Assembly (NCBI GenBank): GCA_024763175.1
Contig: JANTGA010000006.1
Location: forward strand, 1-42,907
DNA: 42,907 nt
Origin: Sulfurovum sp.
Lineage (GTDB): Bacteria; Campylobacterota; Campylobacteria; Campylobacterales; Sulfurovaceae
Direction of reading: 5' to 3'
The position numbers and the translations under genes were made by a program. The notes under the pieces are model-generated. The model was given only the letters and a program-made list of their open reading frames with translations, was not told the DNA's origin and ran no database searches. Below are positions 1-9,536 of the stretch, piece after piece. Each line of letters begins with the position of its first letter. The first letter of the stretch is position 1.

Positions 1-1517
1 CTGGCGGCACCTTTGGCACGATGGGCTTTGGCGTCGAGTTTTTCTTTGGCGATGGCGATCACATCGAGATAGGTATGGGACTCGCGAAGGAGTTTTTGTG
101 CCAGCGAGAGATTGGCTTGGCCGCCATCGAGGATCCACAAGTCGGGGGCCGGGTGTGCCTGGAAATCCTTGATCCTGCGCGTGAGCATCTCCCGCATCTG
201 TCCATACTCATCGCGTTCGTGCAGTTTATAGCGGCGGTAACTTGCCTTGTTCCATTTTTCCTCATCCCATACGATCATCGCTCCGACTGTTGCAGCACCC
301 ATCATATGGGAGTTGTCGAAGGTTTCGACCCGATAAGGAATCGCAGAGAGCGAGAAGAGTTCGGCGATCTGCTGCTCGATGTAGTTGTGGCTGTTCTGTT
401 TTTTGAGAAGTTCCCGTGCATTCTGGAGTGCGAGGGATGTCAATCTCGCTTTGGGGCCTTTGAGAGGTGTGACAAGATCGATCTTTTTCCCGAAACGTTT
501 GCTGAGTGTCGCGGCAATCTCCCGGCGTTCAGTGAAGTCATGGGCGACCAGAACCGTACTGCAGAGTTGTGGCAGGTCGATATGGTAATACTCCAGAAGT
601 GCCTGCTTGTAGGCTTCGTTCTCATCAAAGATGTGGGTATGCCGAAAATAGTTGAACGTGCTGGAGATGATCCTGCCATGCCGCAAAAAGAGTTTGACCA
701 CTACGCCGCGTTCGTCACCGTTGAGAATTGCAAAGATATCCAGATCCGTATCATGGGCCAGGTCGATAGGTGAGGCAAGTGCCAGTGCTTTGATGGCCTC
801 TGTCCTGTCCCGGAGCTCGGCAGCCTCTTCAAATCGCTCCTGTTCGGCAAGCTGATACATCTTCTGCTCCAGCATCGATGTCAGTTTTCTGCGTTTGATG
901 ATCGCCTCTTTCGCTTCTGTGATGATCTGCGCATAGCGTTGGGTGCTTATCTTGCCTTCACAGGGGGCGAGACAGCGTTTGATCTGATAAAAAAGACACG
1001 CTTTCCCCTCCTTGAGACACTTTTTTCTCTGCACCAGGGGAAAGCAGTCATAGAGAGCATCGAGCAGTGCTTTCCCGCCGCTGGGAAAAGGGCCGTAGTA
1101 GGTGAGGTTCCTGCCTTTTTGAATTTTGCGTGTCAACTCAAACCTTGGGAAGGGGTCACGCTCATCAATGGAGATATAGGGGTAGGTTTTGTCGTCACGC
1201 AAAAGAATGTTGTATTTGGGTTTGAGCTGTTTGATCAGAGCGTTTTCCAGGATCAATGCATCTTCTTCGCTCTCTACGATGATATAGTCCAACCGATGTG
1301 CTTCGTGAAGCATCTTCAAGATACGGGGCGAGAGGCTGGGGTTTGGTTTGAGCTCCGGTGTGAAACGAAAATAGCTTCTGACACGGTTTTTGAGATTTTT
1401 AGCTTTGCCGATATAGAGCAATCTCTCTTTTGTATCGTAATAGTGATAAACGCCCGGTGAATCGGGAAGCATAGAGAGTGTCCGGGCGAGCGGGTCCGTC
1501 TCGGTTGCCTGAGGCAT
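1..1517 (-). CDS. uvrC: Excinuclease ABC subunit C (UvrC), C-terminus beyond window
   Basis: UvrC makes both incisions flanking a lesion in UvrABC nucleotide excision repair. The reading frame is open from the ATG at 1517-1515 to the left edge, giving 505 complete codons of a protein usually near 600. The N-terminal GIY-YIG nuclease domain shows GVY at residues 22-24 and YIG at 35-37. A UVR (UvrB-binding) motif lies near residues 213-248. The RNase H-like second nuclease domain shows FDNSH near residue 400 and LDGG near 460. Its last catalytic residue should lie outside the window. The start overlaps by one base the stop of the gene upstream (TAATG at 1519-1515), so the two are probably translationally coupled. 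Identification is by sequence character and motif order. Confidence 0.96.
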   Translation of the reverse strand, partial: MPQATETDPLARTLSMLPDSPGVYHYYDTKERLLYIGKAKNLKNRVRSYFRFTPELKPNPSLSPRILKMLHEAHRLDYIIVESEEDALILENALIKQLKPKYNILLRDDKTYPYISIDERDPFPRFELTRKIQKGRNLTYYGPFPSGGKALLDALYDCFPLVQRKKCLKEGKACLFYQIKRCLAPCEGKISTQRYAQIITEAKEAIIKRRKLTSMLEQKMYQLAEQERFEEAAELRDRTEAIKALALASPIDLAHDTDLDIFAILNGDERGVVVKLFLRHGRIISSTFNYFRHTHIFDENEAYKQALLEYYHIDLPQLCSTVLVAHDFTERREIAATLSKRFGKKIDLVTPLKGPKARLTSLALQNARELLKKQNSHNYIEQQIAELFSLSAIPYRVETFDNSHMMGAATVGAMIVWDEEKWNKASYRRYKLHERDEYGQMREMLTRRIKDFQAHPAPDLWILDGGQANLSLAQKLLRESHTYLDVIAIAKEKLDAKAHRAKGAA

Positions 1518-1969
1518 TATCTAATTCCCCGGTTGCTCAGGATAGACTTTTTGATCGCTTCAAACTTCTCTTTGATTGCCTTGTCGTCACTGTGGATAGT
1601 GAAGTCAGCTTTGGCTAGCTCGTGGTACTTTGGGGCAGTTGGCAGCTGTGCGTCCGGTGCCGGGACTGCGTACTTGGAGTTGAAGATGACGATCTTGTCT
1701 GCGTGTATCTCTTTGCATGTCTCGTCGTGTTCTTTCAGCATCGTTAATACGCTTTTTAATAAATCTCTATTATAATTGAGCTCCATCTTGTATCCCGGAT
1801 GCGAAAGCGCGAGAAAGAGTGTCGCATTTTGACTGTACATAAATGCAATCGCCTGCTGAAACTTTGGGGGAAGAAGCTGGATAAACTTCCGATAACAGTG
1901 ATGTTGACGGAGGGATCTAAACTGAGGTTGAAAAGAGAGATGAGACAAAATAGAATGAACATTTTCCAT
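1517..1969 (-). CDS. DUF721-type (DciA-like) small protein
   Basis: This 150-residue protein contains a central stretch around residues 45-70 (LFLALSHPGYKMELNY) that resembles the KH-like DUF721 domain of DciA, a replicative helicase loader in many bacteria. That link is family resemblance recalled by eye, and a helicase-loading role is inference. It precedes uvrC with a one-base overlap. A TATAAT lies on the minus strand at 1981-1976, only six bases before the ATG at 1969, and no Shine-Dalgarno is visible. The transcript may therefore be leaderless, or the true start may lie downstream. Its 5' end overlaps the divergent lipoprotein gene that starts at 1940. Confidence 0.7.
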   Translation of the reverse strand: MENVHSILSHLSFQPQFRSLRQHHCYRKFIQLLPPKFQQAIAFMYSQNATLFLALSHPGYKMELNYNRDLLKSVLTMLKEHDETCKEIHADKIVIFNSKYAVPAPDAQLPTAPKYHELAKADFTIHSDDKAIKEKFEAIKKSILSNRGIR

Positions 1970-2074
1970 CTGGTTATTATAACATCACTTTGCTGTATTG
2001 TGTTGGCCGGATGTGGATATAAAACCCCTTTGGTCTATGTGCCCGATAGCCAAAAAGCCGCAAAAACAAAATAG
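1940..2074 (+). CDS. Small lipoprotein, LptM-like (44 aa)
   Basis: A very short secreted lipoprotein. Residues 7-24 are a hydrophobic signal segment ending in a lipobox (VLAGC) with the lipidated cysteine at residue 25, followed by GYKTPLVYVPD. The CGxKxPLxxP pattern just after the cysteine resembles LptM/YifL, a tiny lipoprotein that in E. coli assists LptD maturation, but the similarity is short. The ATG at 1940 has a purine-rich ribosome site (AAAAGAGAG) just upstream; an in-frame ATG at 1955 is an alternative. It is followed after 59 bases by nadB. The start region overlaps the divergently transcribed DUF721 gene by 30 bases. lptD itself is in this window but about 10 kb away. Confidence 0.7.
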   Translation: MRQNRMNIFHLVIITSLCCIVLAGCGYKTPLVYVPDSQKAAKTK

Positions 2075-2133
2075 GATGCCAAGAGAGAGTTGATGCTTGA
2101 TAGCCAGATATCAAATGAAAAGAAAGGACAGTA

Positions 2134-3591
2134 TTGAAAAAATATGACGTTCTCATCATTGGTGCCGGTATCGCCGGTCTCTATGCTGCGATGAAGCTCC
2201 CGCAGAGTAAGCGTGTTCTGGTCATATGCAAAGATGTTCCATGGGAATGCAACACCTTCTATGCCCAGGGTGGTATGGTGACGGCACTCGATGAAGAGGA
2301 TATACCGCTCCATGTCAAAGATACGATCGAGGCGGGAGCGTTTCACAATGACAAAGAGGCGGTTGAGATCTTGAGCCGTACCAGTCTGAAGACGACAGCA
2401 GATATCATCGCCAGAGGGATGGTGTTTGATACGGATGCGTCGGGAAATATCCTCTATACCAGAGAGGCAGCCCACTCTGCTGAGCGTATCATTCATGCGG
2501 GTGGGGATGCGACCGGCCGCTATATGCACTATTTTATGATGGTACAAAACAAACATGAGTTGCAGAAAAATACACTGGTATATGATCTTTTGATCGAAAA
2601 TGGCCGCTGCTACGGTGTCAAGGCGACTGTCAACTATCAGCCGACAACCATCTATGCCGATGACATTATCATTGCTTCCGGCGGTGTCGGATCCCTCTAC
2701 CAATACAATACAAACTCACGTACCGTCAGTGCCGATATTCAGGGGATTTGTGTCGAGAAGGGCATCGAGCTTGCAGACATGGAGATGATGCAGTTTCATC
2801 CTACTGTCTTTGTCAAGACACCATTTGCAAGGAAGTTGCTGCTGACAGAAGCCCTGCGCGGTGAGGGGGCACATATCGTTAACGAAGCAGGTGAACGCTT
2901 TCTGCTTGATTATGATTCCCGAGGTGAATTGGCAAGCAGAGATATTGTCTCCAGGGCGATTTTTACGTACAAGCGGGAGCATCCGGGAGAAGAAGTTTAT
3001 CTTGACTTCAGTATGTTTGATGAGACATTTTTTCATCATCGTTTTCCCAATATTACGAAGAAGTTTTTCTCGCTTGGATACCGGTTTCCACAAGACAGAG
3101 TACCTATCTCACCGGCATTTCACTATGCCGTGGGCGGTATCAAGAGTGATACCCATGGAGTGATCGACGGCATAGAAGGTCTCTATGTGATCGGAGAAGC
3201 GGCATCGACAGGAGTACATGGCGCCAATCGTCTGGCATCCAACTCACTTTTGGAGGGTGTGGTCTTCGCTACCAGAGCCGTGGAACATCTCCTGGGCAAG
3301 GTACAGCCAGGCGACAAAACACCGGACTTTGATAAAGATTACGGTAACATTCTACACAAAGCAAACGACAAAGAATACAAGCAGAAACTGCGACAGGTTA
3401 TGTGGGATGATATCGGTATTATTCGCACCAGAAAGGGGCTGCATGAAGCCAAAAATTTGATCTACGATATGAAGAACAAAGAGATCGGCCGTTTGCTTGA
3501 ACTGAGACTCAATACCGCATCAGCGATCGTCGATGCGGCGCTTGCACGGAAAAAGTCTCTGGGAACACATTACATAGAAGAAGATGTATAG
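2134..3591 (+). CDS. nadB: L-aspartate oxidase (NadB)
   Basis: NadB oxidises L-aspartate to iminoaspartate, the first step of de novo NAD synthesis, with FAD and oxygen or fumarate as acceptor. The 485-residue protein opens with the FAD dinucleotide-binding motif GAGIAG at residues 10-15, followed by QGGM, MQFHPT, LRGEGA, SRDIVSRAI and ANRLASNSLLEG, in the order seen in NadB and the related fumarate reductase flavoproteins. The short length and absence of the extended fumarate reductase C-terminus favour NadB. The start is a TTG at 2134 with AAAGGA upstream; no ATG fits better. nadA and nadC are not in this window. Confidence 0.92.
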   Translation: MKKYDVLIIGAGIAGLYAAMKLPQSKRVLVICKDVPWECNTFYAQGGMVTALDEEDIPLHVKDTIEAGAFHNDKEAVEILSRTSLKTTADIIARGMVFDTDASGNILYTREAAHSAERIIHAGGDATGRYMHYFMMVQNKHELQKNTLVYDLLIENGRCYGVKATVNYQPTTIYADDIIIASGGVGSLYQYNTNSRTVSADIQGICVEKGIELADMEMMQFHPTVFVKTPFARKLLLTEALRGEGAHIVNEAGERFLLDYDSRGELASRDIVSRAIFTYKREHPGEEVYLDFSMFDETFFHHRFPNITKKFFSLGYRFPQDRVPISPAFHYAVGGIKSDTHGVIDGIEGLYVIGEAASTGVHGANRLASNSLLEGVVFATRAVEHLLGKVQPGDKTPDFDKDYGNILHKANDKEYKQKLRQVMWDDIGIIRTRKGLHEAKNLIYDMKNKEIGRLLELRLNTASAIVDAALARKKSLGTHYIEEDV

Positions 3592-3625
3592 AAACATCGA
3601 CTATTATATCAGCACAGGAGATGAG

Positions 3626-4927
3626 ATGCACGGAATTGACTTGACAACGAGCTGGGTGGGGATACTTGCCCTCGCTGTTTTTGTGATCGGGTACTACTTT
3701 ATCGCGACAGAAGAGAAATATGAGATCAACAAGGCGAAACCGGCACTCTTTGCCGGTACGTCTATGTTTATGCTGATCGGGATATATTATGCTTTCAATG
3801 GCATGGATCCCAAGCCACTGCACCATGAAATGAAATTGTTGATTGAAGAGATCGCCGAAATCTTCTTCTTCCTCTTTGTCGCGATGACTTATATTGAGAC
3901 ATTGATCGAACGGGGTGTTTTTGAATCATTGAAGTTTCAGCTTGTTTCCAAGGGCTATACTTACAAGAAGCTCTTCTGGTTGACAGGATTGCTGGCATTC
4001 TTCATTTCGCCGGTCGCAGACAACCTGACGACAGCACTGATCCTCTCGACAGTGCTGTTTACGATCGACAAAAAAAATCATGCCTTTTTGGTTCCCGGCG
4101 CGATCAACATCGTCGTAGCCGCCAATGCCGGCGGTGCATGGAGTCCCTTTGGTGATATCACCACCCTGATGGCGTGGACGGCGGAGAAAGGTGAGTTTGC
4201 CGACTTCCTTTTCCTCTTTGTGCCTTCCATTTCCGGCTGGGCGGTTACAGCCTGGCTCCTCAGTATGGCTGTTCCGAAAGGGCAGCCTCCTTTTGATGCG
4301 GAGTCTGAAAAGAAACCCGAGATCCGAAAGGGTGGGATGGTAGTCGTCTGGCTGGGCGCATCAACGATCCTGATCGCTGTATTGGGGCATCAATTTTTCC
4401 ACTTCCCTGCGATGTGGGGTATGATGTTTGGATTGGCGCTGCTGAAGCTCTACTCTTATCGTTTGACAGCACGCAGTACAGATGGATTTGATGTTTTTAT
4501 CAATATGGAGAAGATCGAGAACGATACGCTGCTCTTCTTCTTTGGTATCCTCTCTGCTGTCGGCGCGTTGCACTATCTGGGCTTTTTGAACTATATCCAT
4601 GACCTCTATGGTCTTATCGGTCCGACTGCATCCAATATCGGTGTCGGATTCCTCTCTGCAATCGTTGATAACGTTCCTGTGATGAGTGCGATCCTGAAGG
4701 CAAGCCCCGAAATGGGTCTGGATCAGTGGATGCTTGTCACGATGACTGCCGGTGTCGGAGGCAGCCTGATCAGCTTTGGCTCTGCTGCCGGTGTCGGTGT
4801 GATGGGCCGACTTAGAGGGATCTATACCTTCGGCTCTCATATGAAGTTTGCCTGGACGATTTTGGCAGGATATATTGTTTCGATCGCACTATGGTATGTT
4901 CAGTTTGAAATAATGGGGCTCTATTAG
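3626..4927 (+). CDS. nhaD: NhaD-type Na+/H+ antiporter
   Basis: A polytopic inner-membrane protein of about 433 residues with roughly a dozen hydrophobic segments. It carries conserved ion-transporter-superfamily features such as FFISPVADNLTTALI, NAGGAWSPFGDITTLM and FLSAIVDNVPVMSAIL, which match NhaD sodium/proton antiporters. The expected role is sodium extrusion and pH homeostasis, fitting a marine or saline habitat. I chose the ATG at 3626 because AGGAG lies five bases upstream. The frame is open to an ATG at 3584 that would overlap nadB by eight bases and add 14 residues, so the longer form cannot be excluded. Confidence 0.9.
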   Translation: MHGIDLTTSWVGILALAVFVIGYYFIATEEKYEINKAKPALFAGTSMFMLIGIYYAFNGMDPKPLHHEMKLLIEEIAEIFFFLFVAMTYIETLIERGVFESLKFQLVSKGYTYKKLFWLTGLLAFFISPVADNLTTALILSTVLFTIDKKNHAFLVPGAINIVVAANAGGAWSPFGDITTLMAWTAEKGEFADFLFLFVPSISGWAVTAWLLSMAVPKGQPPFDAESEKKPEIRKGGMVVVWLGASTILIAVLGHQFFHFPAMWGMMFGLALLKLYSYRLTARSTDGFDVFINMEKIENDTLLFFFGILSAVGALHYLGFLNYIHDLYGLIGPTASNIGVGFLSAIVDNVPVMSAILKASPEMGLDQWMLVTMTAGVGGSLISFGSAAGVGVMGRLRGIYTFGSHMKFAWTILAGYIVSIALWYVQFEIMGLY

Positions 4928-5017
4928 AGAAGATTGAGAGAGATCGGGATAGACAATGATATCGGGGTGAGGGTAATCTCACATATGAATATAAAACAGT
5001 AGAAAGCAGAGGTAAAT

Positions 5018-6559
5018 ATGAAGCAGGTTCCTATTATCGTATTGGATTTCGGGTCACAATATACACAACTGATCGTGAGAAAACTAAGAGAGAGTGGGGT
5101 CTACTGCGAAGTCGTTCCCTATCGGGAAGAGATCGAAGCGATCAAAGCCAGAGCACCCAAAGGCATCATCTTTTCAGGTGGGCCGGCATCGGTTTATGCC
5201 GAAGATGCATATAAACCCGATGAGGGCATCTGGAAACTGGGGCTTCCAATCCTGGGTATCTGCTATGGGATGCAGCTGATTACGCAGCACTTTGGTGGAG
5301 AAGTCATCCCTGCTGATCATCACGAATATGGCAAAGCAGAGTTGAAAATCGTCAAAGAGGATTCGCCGATCTTCAAAAATATCGAAGATCAATCGATCGT
5401 CTGGATGAGCCATGGTGACAAGGCGGAGAGGCTTCCGGATGGCTTTGAGGTGATTGGTACCAGTGAAAATTCACCTTATGCGGCCATTGCGGATGAGAAG
5501 AGACAGATCTATGCTCTCCAGTTCCATCCTGAGGTGCATCACTCTGTCGAAGGTGTCAAGCTGCTCAAAAATTTTGCCAAATATATCTGTGCTTGTGAAA
5601 GTACCTGGAATATGGGAAGTTTCGCTAAAGAGAAGATCGCAGCGATTCAAAAACAGGTCGGTGACAAAAAAGTACTCTGCGGTGTCAGCGGAGGCGTGGA
5701 TAGTTCGGTTGTTGCGGCGATGCTCCACGAAGCCCTGCCTGACGAGCAGCTGATTGCTGTTTTTGTTGATCAGGGGTTGCTGCGTAAAGATGAGGCGGAT
5801 CAGGTGAAGACGATGTTCAAAATGCTGAATATTCCTCTTATCACGATCAATGCCCAAAAAGAGTTTTTGGATAAGCTTGAGGGTATTACAGATCCTGAGC
5901 AGAAACGAAAAATCATCGGAGAGACCTTTATCGAAGTTTTTGATAGAGAGGCACAAAAACATCAAGATGTAGCTTTTCTTGCCCAGGGGACACTCTATAC
6001 CGATGTGATCGAATCCGTCTCAGTCAAAGGTCCATCCAAAACGATCAAATCGCATCACAATGTCGGCGGGCTTCCGGACTGGATGACATTCGAACTGGTC
6101 GAGCCGCTCAGGGAGATTTTCAAAGATGAGGTGCGCAAATTGGGCTTGGAGCTCGGACTCCCCAAAGATATGATCGGCAGACATCCTTTCCCCGGTCCGG
6201 GGTTGGCGATTCGGGTCATGGGAGAAGTCAATGCAGAGGCTTTGAGGCTGCTGCGCGAGTCGGATGCGATCATGCAGGAAGAGCTGAAGGCTACAGGCTA
6301 TTATGACAAAGTCTGGCAAGCTTTTACTGTGCTGCTCAATGTCCAGTCTGTCGGTGTGATGGGAGATAATCGTACGTATGACAATACTGTCTGCATCCGT
6401 ATGGTCGAATCAGTCGACGGGATGACGGCGACCTTTGCGCATATCCCCCACGATGTACTGGAGGGGATGAGTCGCCGGATTATCAACGAAATTGACGGGA
6501 TCAATAGAGTCGTCTATGATATCAGCTCCAAGCCGCCTGCCACCATAGAGTGGGAGTAG
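5018..6559 (+). CDS. guaA: GMP synthase (glutamine-hydrolysing)
   Basis: GuaA converts XMP to GMP using ATP and glutamine-derived ammonia. The 513-residue length is typical. The class I glutamine amidotransferase domain spans about residues 1-190 with the nucleophile C82 in GICYGMQL and the His170/Glu172 pair in LQFHPEV. The ATP pyrophosphatase domain begins with the P-loop SGGVDSS at 224-230. The C-terminal dimerisation and XMP-binding part includes [13 protein letters not shown] and ends in KPPATIEWE, the standard GuaA terminus. It stands alone, about 90 bases after nhaD. Confidence 0.98.
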   Translation: MKQVPIIVLDFGSQYTQLIVRKLRESGVYCEVVPYREEIEAIKARAPKGIIFSGGPASVYAEDAYKPDEGIWKLGLPILGICYGMQLITQHFGGEVIPADHHEYGKAELKIVKEDSPIFKNIEDQSIVWMSHGDKAERLPDGFEVIGTSENSPYAAIADEKRQIYALQFHPEVHHSVEGVKLLKNFAKYICACESTWNMGSFAKEKIAAIQKQVGDKKVLCGVSGGVDSSVVAAMLHEALPDEQLIAVFVDQGLLRKDEADQVKTMFKMLNIPLITINAQKEFLDKLEGITDPEQKRKIIGETFIEVFDREAQKHQDVAFLAQGTLYTDVIESVSVKGPSKTIKSHHNVGGLPDWMTFELVEPLREIFKDEVRKLGLELGLPKDMIGRHPFPGPGLAIRVMGEVNAEALRLLRESDAIMQEELKATGYYDKVWQAFTVLLNVQSVGVMGDNRTYDNTVCIRMVESVDGMTATFAHIPHDVLEGMSRRIINEIDGINRVVYDISSKPPATIEWE

Positions 6560-6628
6560 ACGAGACAGACTACGCAAGGTGTTTTCCTTACCTTTAGTCG
6601 TCATCGCTAAGCTTTTCTTCGTAAATGC

Positions 6629-6657
6629 TTGAAATTTATCTCCTTTTTGTGTATAAT
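6629..6657 (+). promoter_or_regulatory. sigma70-type promoter of htpG
   Basis: TTGAAA at 6629-6634 and a perfect TATAAT at 6652-6657 are separated by 17 bases, with the htpG start 35 bases after the -10 box. This is one of the few promoters in the window with both elements near consensus. No CIRCE element was seen near it. Confidence 0.8.
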
Positions 6658-6692
6658 CCCGAAAAATTATGATAGAAAAAAAGGAGAATACG

Positions 6693-8567
6693 ATGGCAAA
6701 ACATCAATTTCAAACAGAAATAGGTCAGCTTCTTAAGCTGATGACGCACTCACTCTATTCCAATAAAGAGATATTTATACGAGAATTGATTTCAAATGCA
6801 AGCGATGCCTTGGACAAGTTCAACTATATCCGTTTGACGGATGAAAAATTCAAAGAACAAGAGTGGTCCGGAAAAATCAGTATCGGTCTGGACAAAGAGG
6901 ATGGATCTTTAACGATCGGAGATAACGGTATCGGAATGAATGAAGAAGACCTGATCAACAACCTGGGTACGATAGCCAAATCGGGTACAAAATCATTCGT
7001 GGAAAGTCTGACAGGAGATGCCAAGAAAGACAGTAATCTCATAGGGCAGTTCGGTGTAGGTTTTTATTCTGTTTTCATGGTGGCCGATAAAGTCGATGTC
7101 ATCACCAAAAAAGCCGGTGAAGACCAGGCGTATATGTTCAGTACTGACGGAACAGGTGAATATGAGATCAAGCCGGTCACCAAAGAGGAGCATGGGACTG
7201 TTATCTATATCAAGCTCAAAGAAGATGAAAAAGAGTTCCTGGATAAGTGGCGGACCCAAGAAGTGGTCAAAAAGTATTCCAACCATATCGCCTATCCTAT
7301 TGTCCTCAACTACTCCGAAGAGGAGACGACTGGAGAGGGGGATGAGAAGAAAACAGAAACAGTTAAAAAGTCGGAGCAGATCAATGCGGCAACTGCACTC
7401 TGGACACTTCCCAAATCAGAGCTCAAAGAGGAAGATTATGTCGAATTTTATCAATCAATCGCACATGGTGATGATAAGCCATTGACTTATATTCACAACA
7501 AAGTAGAGGGTGCGCAGGAGTTTACTACACTCTTTTATATTCCCAAAACAGCACCGATGGACATGTACAGGGCGGATTATCAGCCGGGTGTCAAGCTCTA
7601 TGTCAAACGCGTTTTCATTACGGATGACGACAAAGAGCTGCTTCCAGCTTATCTGAGATTTGTCAAAGGAGTCATCGACAGTGAAGACCTTCCGCTCAAT
7701 ATCAGCAGAGAGATCCTTCAGGAAAACCGTATCCTTGCCAACATCAAACAAAACTCTGTCAAGAAGATACTCGGAGCTATTAAAAAACTTGATGGTGAAA
7801 AACTTGAAACCTTTACATCACAATACAATAAGGTGATCAAAGAGGGTATCTATACGGACCATACCAATAAAGAGATGCTGCTCGAAATCGTGCGATACAA
7901 GAGCACAAAAGCAGAAGCACTTACATCTCTGGATGACTATCTCAAGCGTGCGGGCGAACGTGAAGGGGAGACAAAAAAAGAGATCTACTATATCATTGGA
8001 GAAGATGAGAACGTGCTGAAACACTCGCCACTTCTTGAAGCATACAGGAAAGCGGATATCGAAGTACTTGTCATGGACGACAAGGAGATCGATGAGATTG
8101 TTACGCCTGCGATCGGAAGCTATAAAGAGTGGGAGTTCAAAGATGTCACTACGATCGATGCGCCGGACAGCCTCAGCAAAGAGGAGAAGGAGGAGCTCAA
8201 TAAAGAGTATGAGTCGTTGACCCAAAAAATCAAAGATGTTCTGGGAGATGAAGTCAAGGATGTCACAACAACAACGCGTTTGACCGAAAGCCCCAGCTGT
8301 GTCGTCAAAGATAGCTCCGATCCTATGGCAGGCATGGCACATATGTTCCGCCAGATGGGTCAGGAAGTACCGGAGACTCCCCTGATCCTGGAGATCAACC
8401 CTGAACATCATATGATCAAAAAACTGGGCGACTTGAAAGATGATGCACTCTTCAGTGATATCGCATGGATACTGCTTGACAGTGCCAAGCTCTCTGAGGG
8501 AATGGAGCCCAAAGACAAATCCTCCTTTGCAAGCAGGGTGGCAAAAATTGCAAGCAGAGCGCTGTAA
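6693..8567 (+). CDS. htpG: Chaperone HtpG (bacterial Hsp90)
   Basis: HtpG is a cytosolic ATP-dependent dimeric chaperone. The N-terminal GHKL ATPase domain shows ELISNASDALDK with Asn35, GDNGIGMN with Asp77, and GQFGVGFYS. The middle and C-terminal dimerisation domains follow, with NISREILQ and DSSDPMAGMAHM. Length from the chosen start is 624 residues, normal for the family. I chose the ATG at 6693 because AAGGAG lies seven bases upstream and MAKHQFQTEI matches the usual HtpG N-terminus; an upstream in-frame ATG at 6669 lies between promoter and ribosome site. It is preceded by its own strong promoter. Confidence 0.97.
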   Translation: MAKHQFQTEIGQLLKLMTHSLYSNKEIFIRELISNASDALDKFNYIRLTDEKFKEQEWSGKISIGLDKEDGSLTIGDNGIGMNEEDLINNLGTIAKSGTKSFVESLTGDAKKDSNLIGQFGVGFYSVFMVADKVDVITKKAGEDQAYMFSTDGTGEYEIKPVTKEEHGTVIYIKLKEDEKEFLDKWRTQEVVKKYSNHIAYPIVLNYSEEETTGEGDEKKTETVKKSEQINAATALWTLPKSELKEEDYVEFYQSIAHGDDKPLTYIHNKVEGAQEFTTLFYIPKTAPMDMYRADYQPGVKLYVKRVFITDDDKELLPAYLRFVKGVIDSEDLPLNISREILQENRILANIKQNSVKKILGAIKKLDGEKLETFTSQYNKVIKEGIYTDHTNKEMLLEIVRYKSTKAEALTSLDDYLKRAGEREGETKKEIYYIIGEDENVLKHSPLLEAYRKADIEVLVMDDKEIDEIVTPAIGSYKEWEFKDVTTIDAPDSLSKEEKEELNKEYESLTQKIKDVLGDEVKDVTTTTRLTESPSCVVKDSSDPMAGMAHMFRQMGQEVPETPLILEINPEHHMIKKLGDLKDDALFSDIAWILLDSAKLSEGMEPKDKSSFASRVAKIASRAL

Positions 8568-8591
8568 ATAGCCCAAAAGAAAAGGATTTCC

Positions 8592-9536
8592 ATGCCAAAC
8601 AGTATCATGTCGCCACAAAAAAAGGCTACCGTTGTTTCCACTTCTGTGGCAGTTGTTCTGGTGATCGTCAAGCTTGCGATAGGTGTCGCAAGCGGATCGA
8701 TTGCTGTATTGGCATCGGCGATCGACTCGATGCTCGACTCGGTTGTCTCCATCTTCAACTTTTTTGCCATCAAAAAATCAGAAGAGCATCCCGACGAATT
8801 CTTCCAATACGGAAAAGGAAAAATACAGGCACTTGCAGGTGTGATCGAGGGGACCGTGATCACTATCTCCGGTCTCTATATCATCTATGAATCAGTCAAA
8901 AAGATGATCGATGGATCGACGACAGGATTGCTGGGGCCTTCGATCGTGGTGATGCTCTTTTCGATCGCAGTAACCTATTTGCTGGTGCAGTATCTTATGC
9001 GCGTTGCCAAAGAGACAAAGAGTATCGTGATCAAGGCAGATGCACTGCATTACAAAACAGACCTCTGGAGCAATGGTGCGGTTCTGCTGGCATTGGGCTT
9101 GGTGTACCTGACAGGATTGGACATCATTGATGCCCTGTTTGGTTTGGCGATCGGTATGTATATTATCTATTCAGCATACGAGATCATCGAGGAGGGTGTC
9201 ATGATACTGCTCGATCGTGCACTGGACAAAGAGATCGTGGACGAGATAGAAAAAATCATCTCTGAGCACAAGAAGGTGACAGGCTATCATTGGCTGAAGA
9301 CTCGGACAGACGGCACCACAAACTTCATCGAGTTTCATATGGTACTGCGACCCGATATGAACCTGCTCGAAGCGCATCAGATAGCACACGAAGTCGAGAA
9401 TGCGATCATGGCTCTGGAGCCTGAGAGGCGCTGGGTCATCACGCCGCATTTTGACCCCTATGATGACGAAGAGATGAATGAAGCACTATTCCATGGTGTT
9501 CCTGTTACTGAATTGGAAAAGCGGATTGGCAGCTAA
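8592..9536 (+). CDS. Cation diffusion facilitator (FieF/YiiP-like metal exporter)
   Basis: A 314-residue inner-membrane protein with about six transmembrane helices and a cytosolic C-terminal domain. The metal site in the membrane is visible as Asp45-x3-Asp49 (AIDSMLDS) and His153-x3-Asp157 (ALHYKTD). This is the DD-HD zinc/iron-transporting pattern, and the numbering is the same as in E. coli FieF. The histidine-rich C-terminal domain (EFHMVLRPDMNLLEAHQIAHEVE) is the dimeric metal-sensing cap. It probably exports Zn2+ or Fe2+ in exchange for protons. AAAGGA precedes the ATG. Its 3' end overlaps the likely start of hemD. Confidence 0.93.
   Translation: MPNSIMSPQKKATVVSTSVAVVLVIVKLAIGVASGSIAVLASAIDSMLDSVVSIFNFFAIKKSEEHPDEFFQYGKGKIQALAGVIEGTVITISGLYIIYESVKKMIDGSTTGLLGPSIVVMLFSIAVTYLLVQYLMRVAKETKSIVIKADALHYKTDLWSNGAVLLALGLVYLTGLDIIDALFGLAIGMYIIYSAYEIIEEGVMILLDRALDKEIVDEIEKIISEHKKVTGYHWLKTRTDGTTNFIEFHMVLRPDMNLLEAHQIAHEVENAIMALEPERRWVITPHFDPYDDEEMNEALFHGVPVTELEKRIGS

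Noticed and set aside
21-1460. Long plus-strand open frames across the first 1.5 kb
   Set aside because: The minus strand encodes uvrC with clear motifs over the whole stretch; the plus frames are its complement.
7818-8618. A 266-codon minus-strand frame opposite htpG
   Set aside because: It is antisense to the C-terminal half of HtpG with composition typical of shadow frames.
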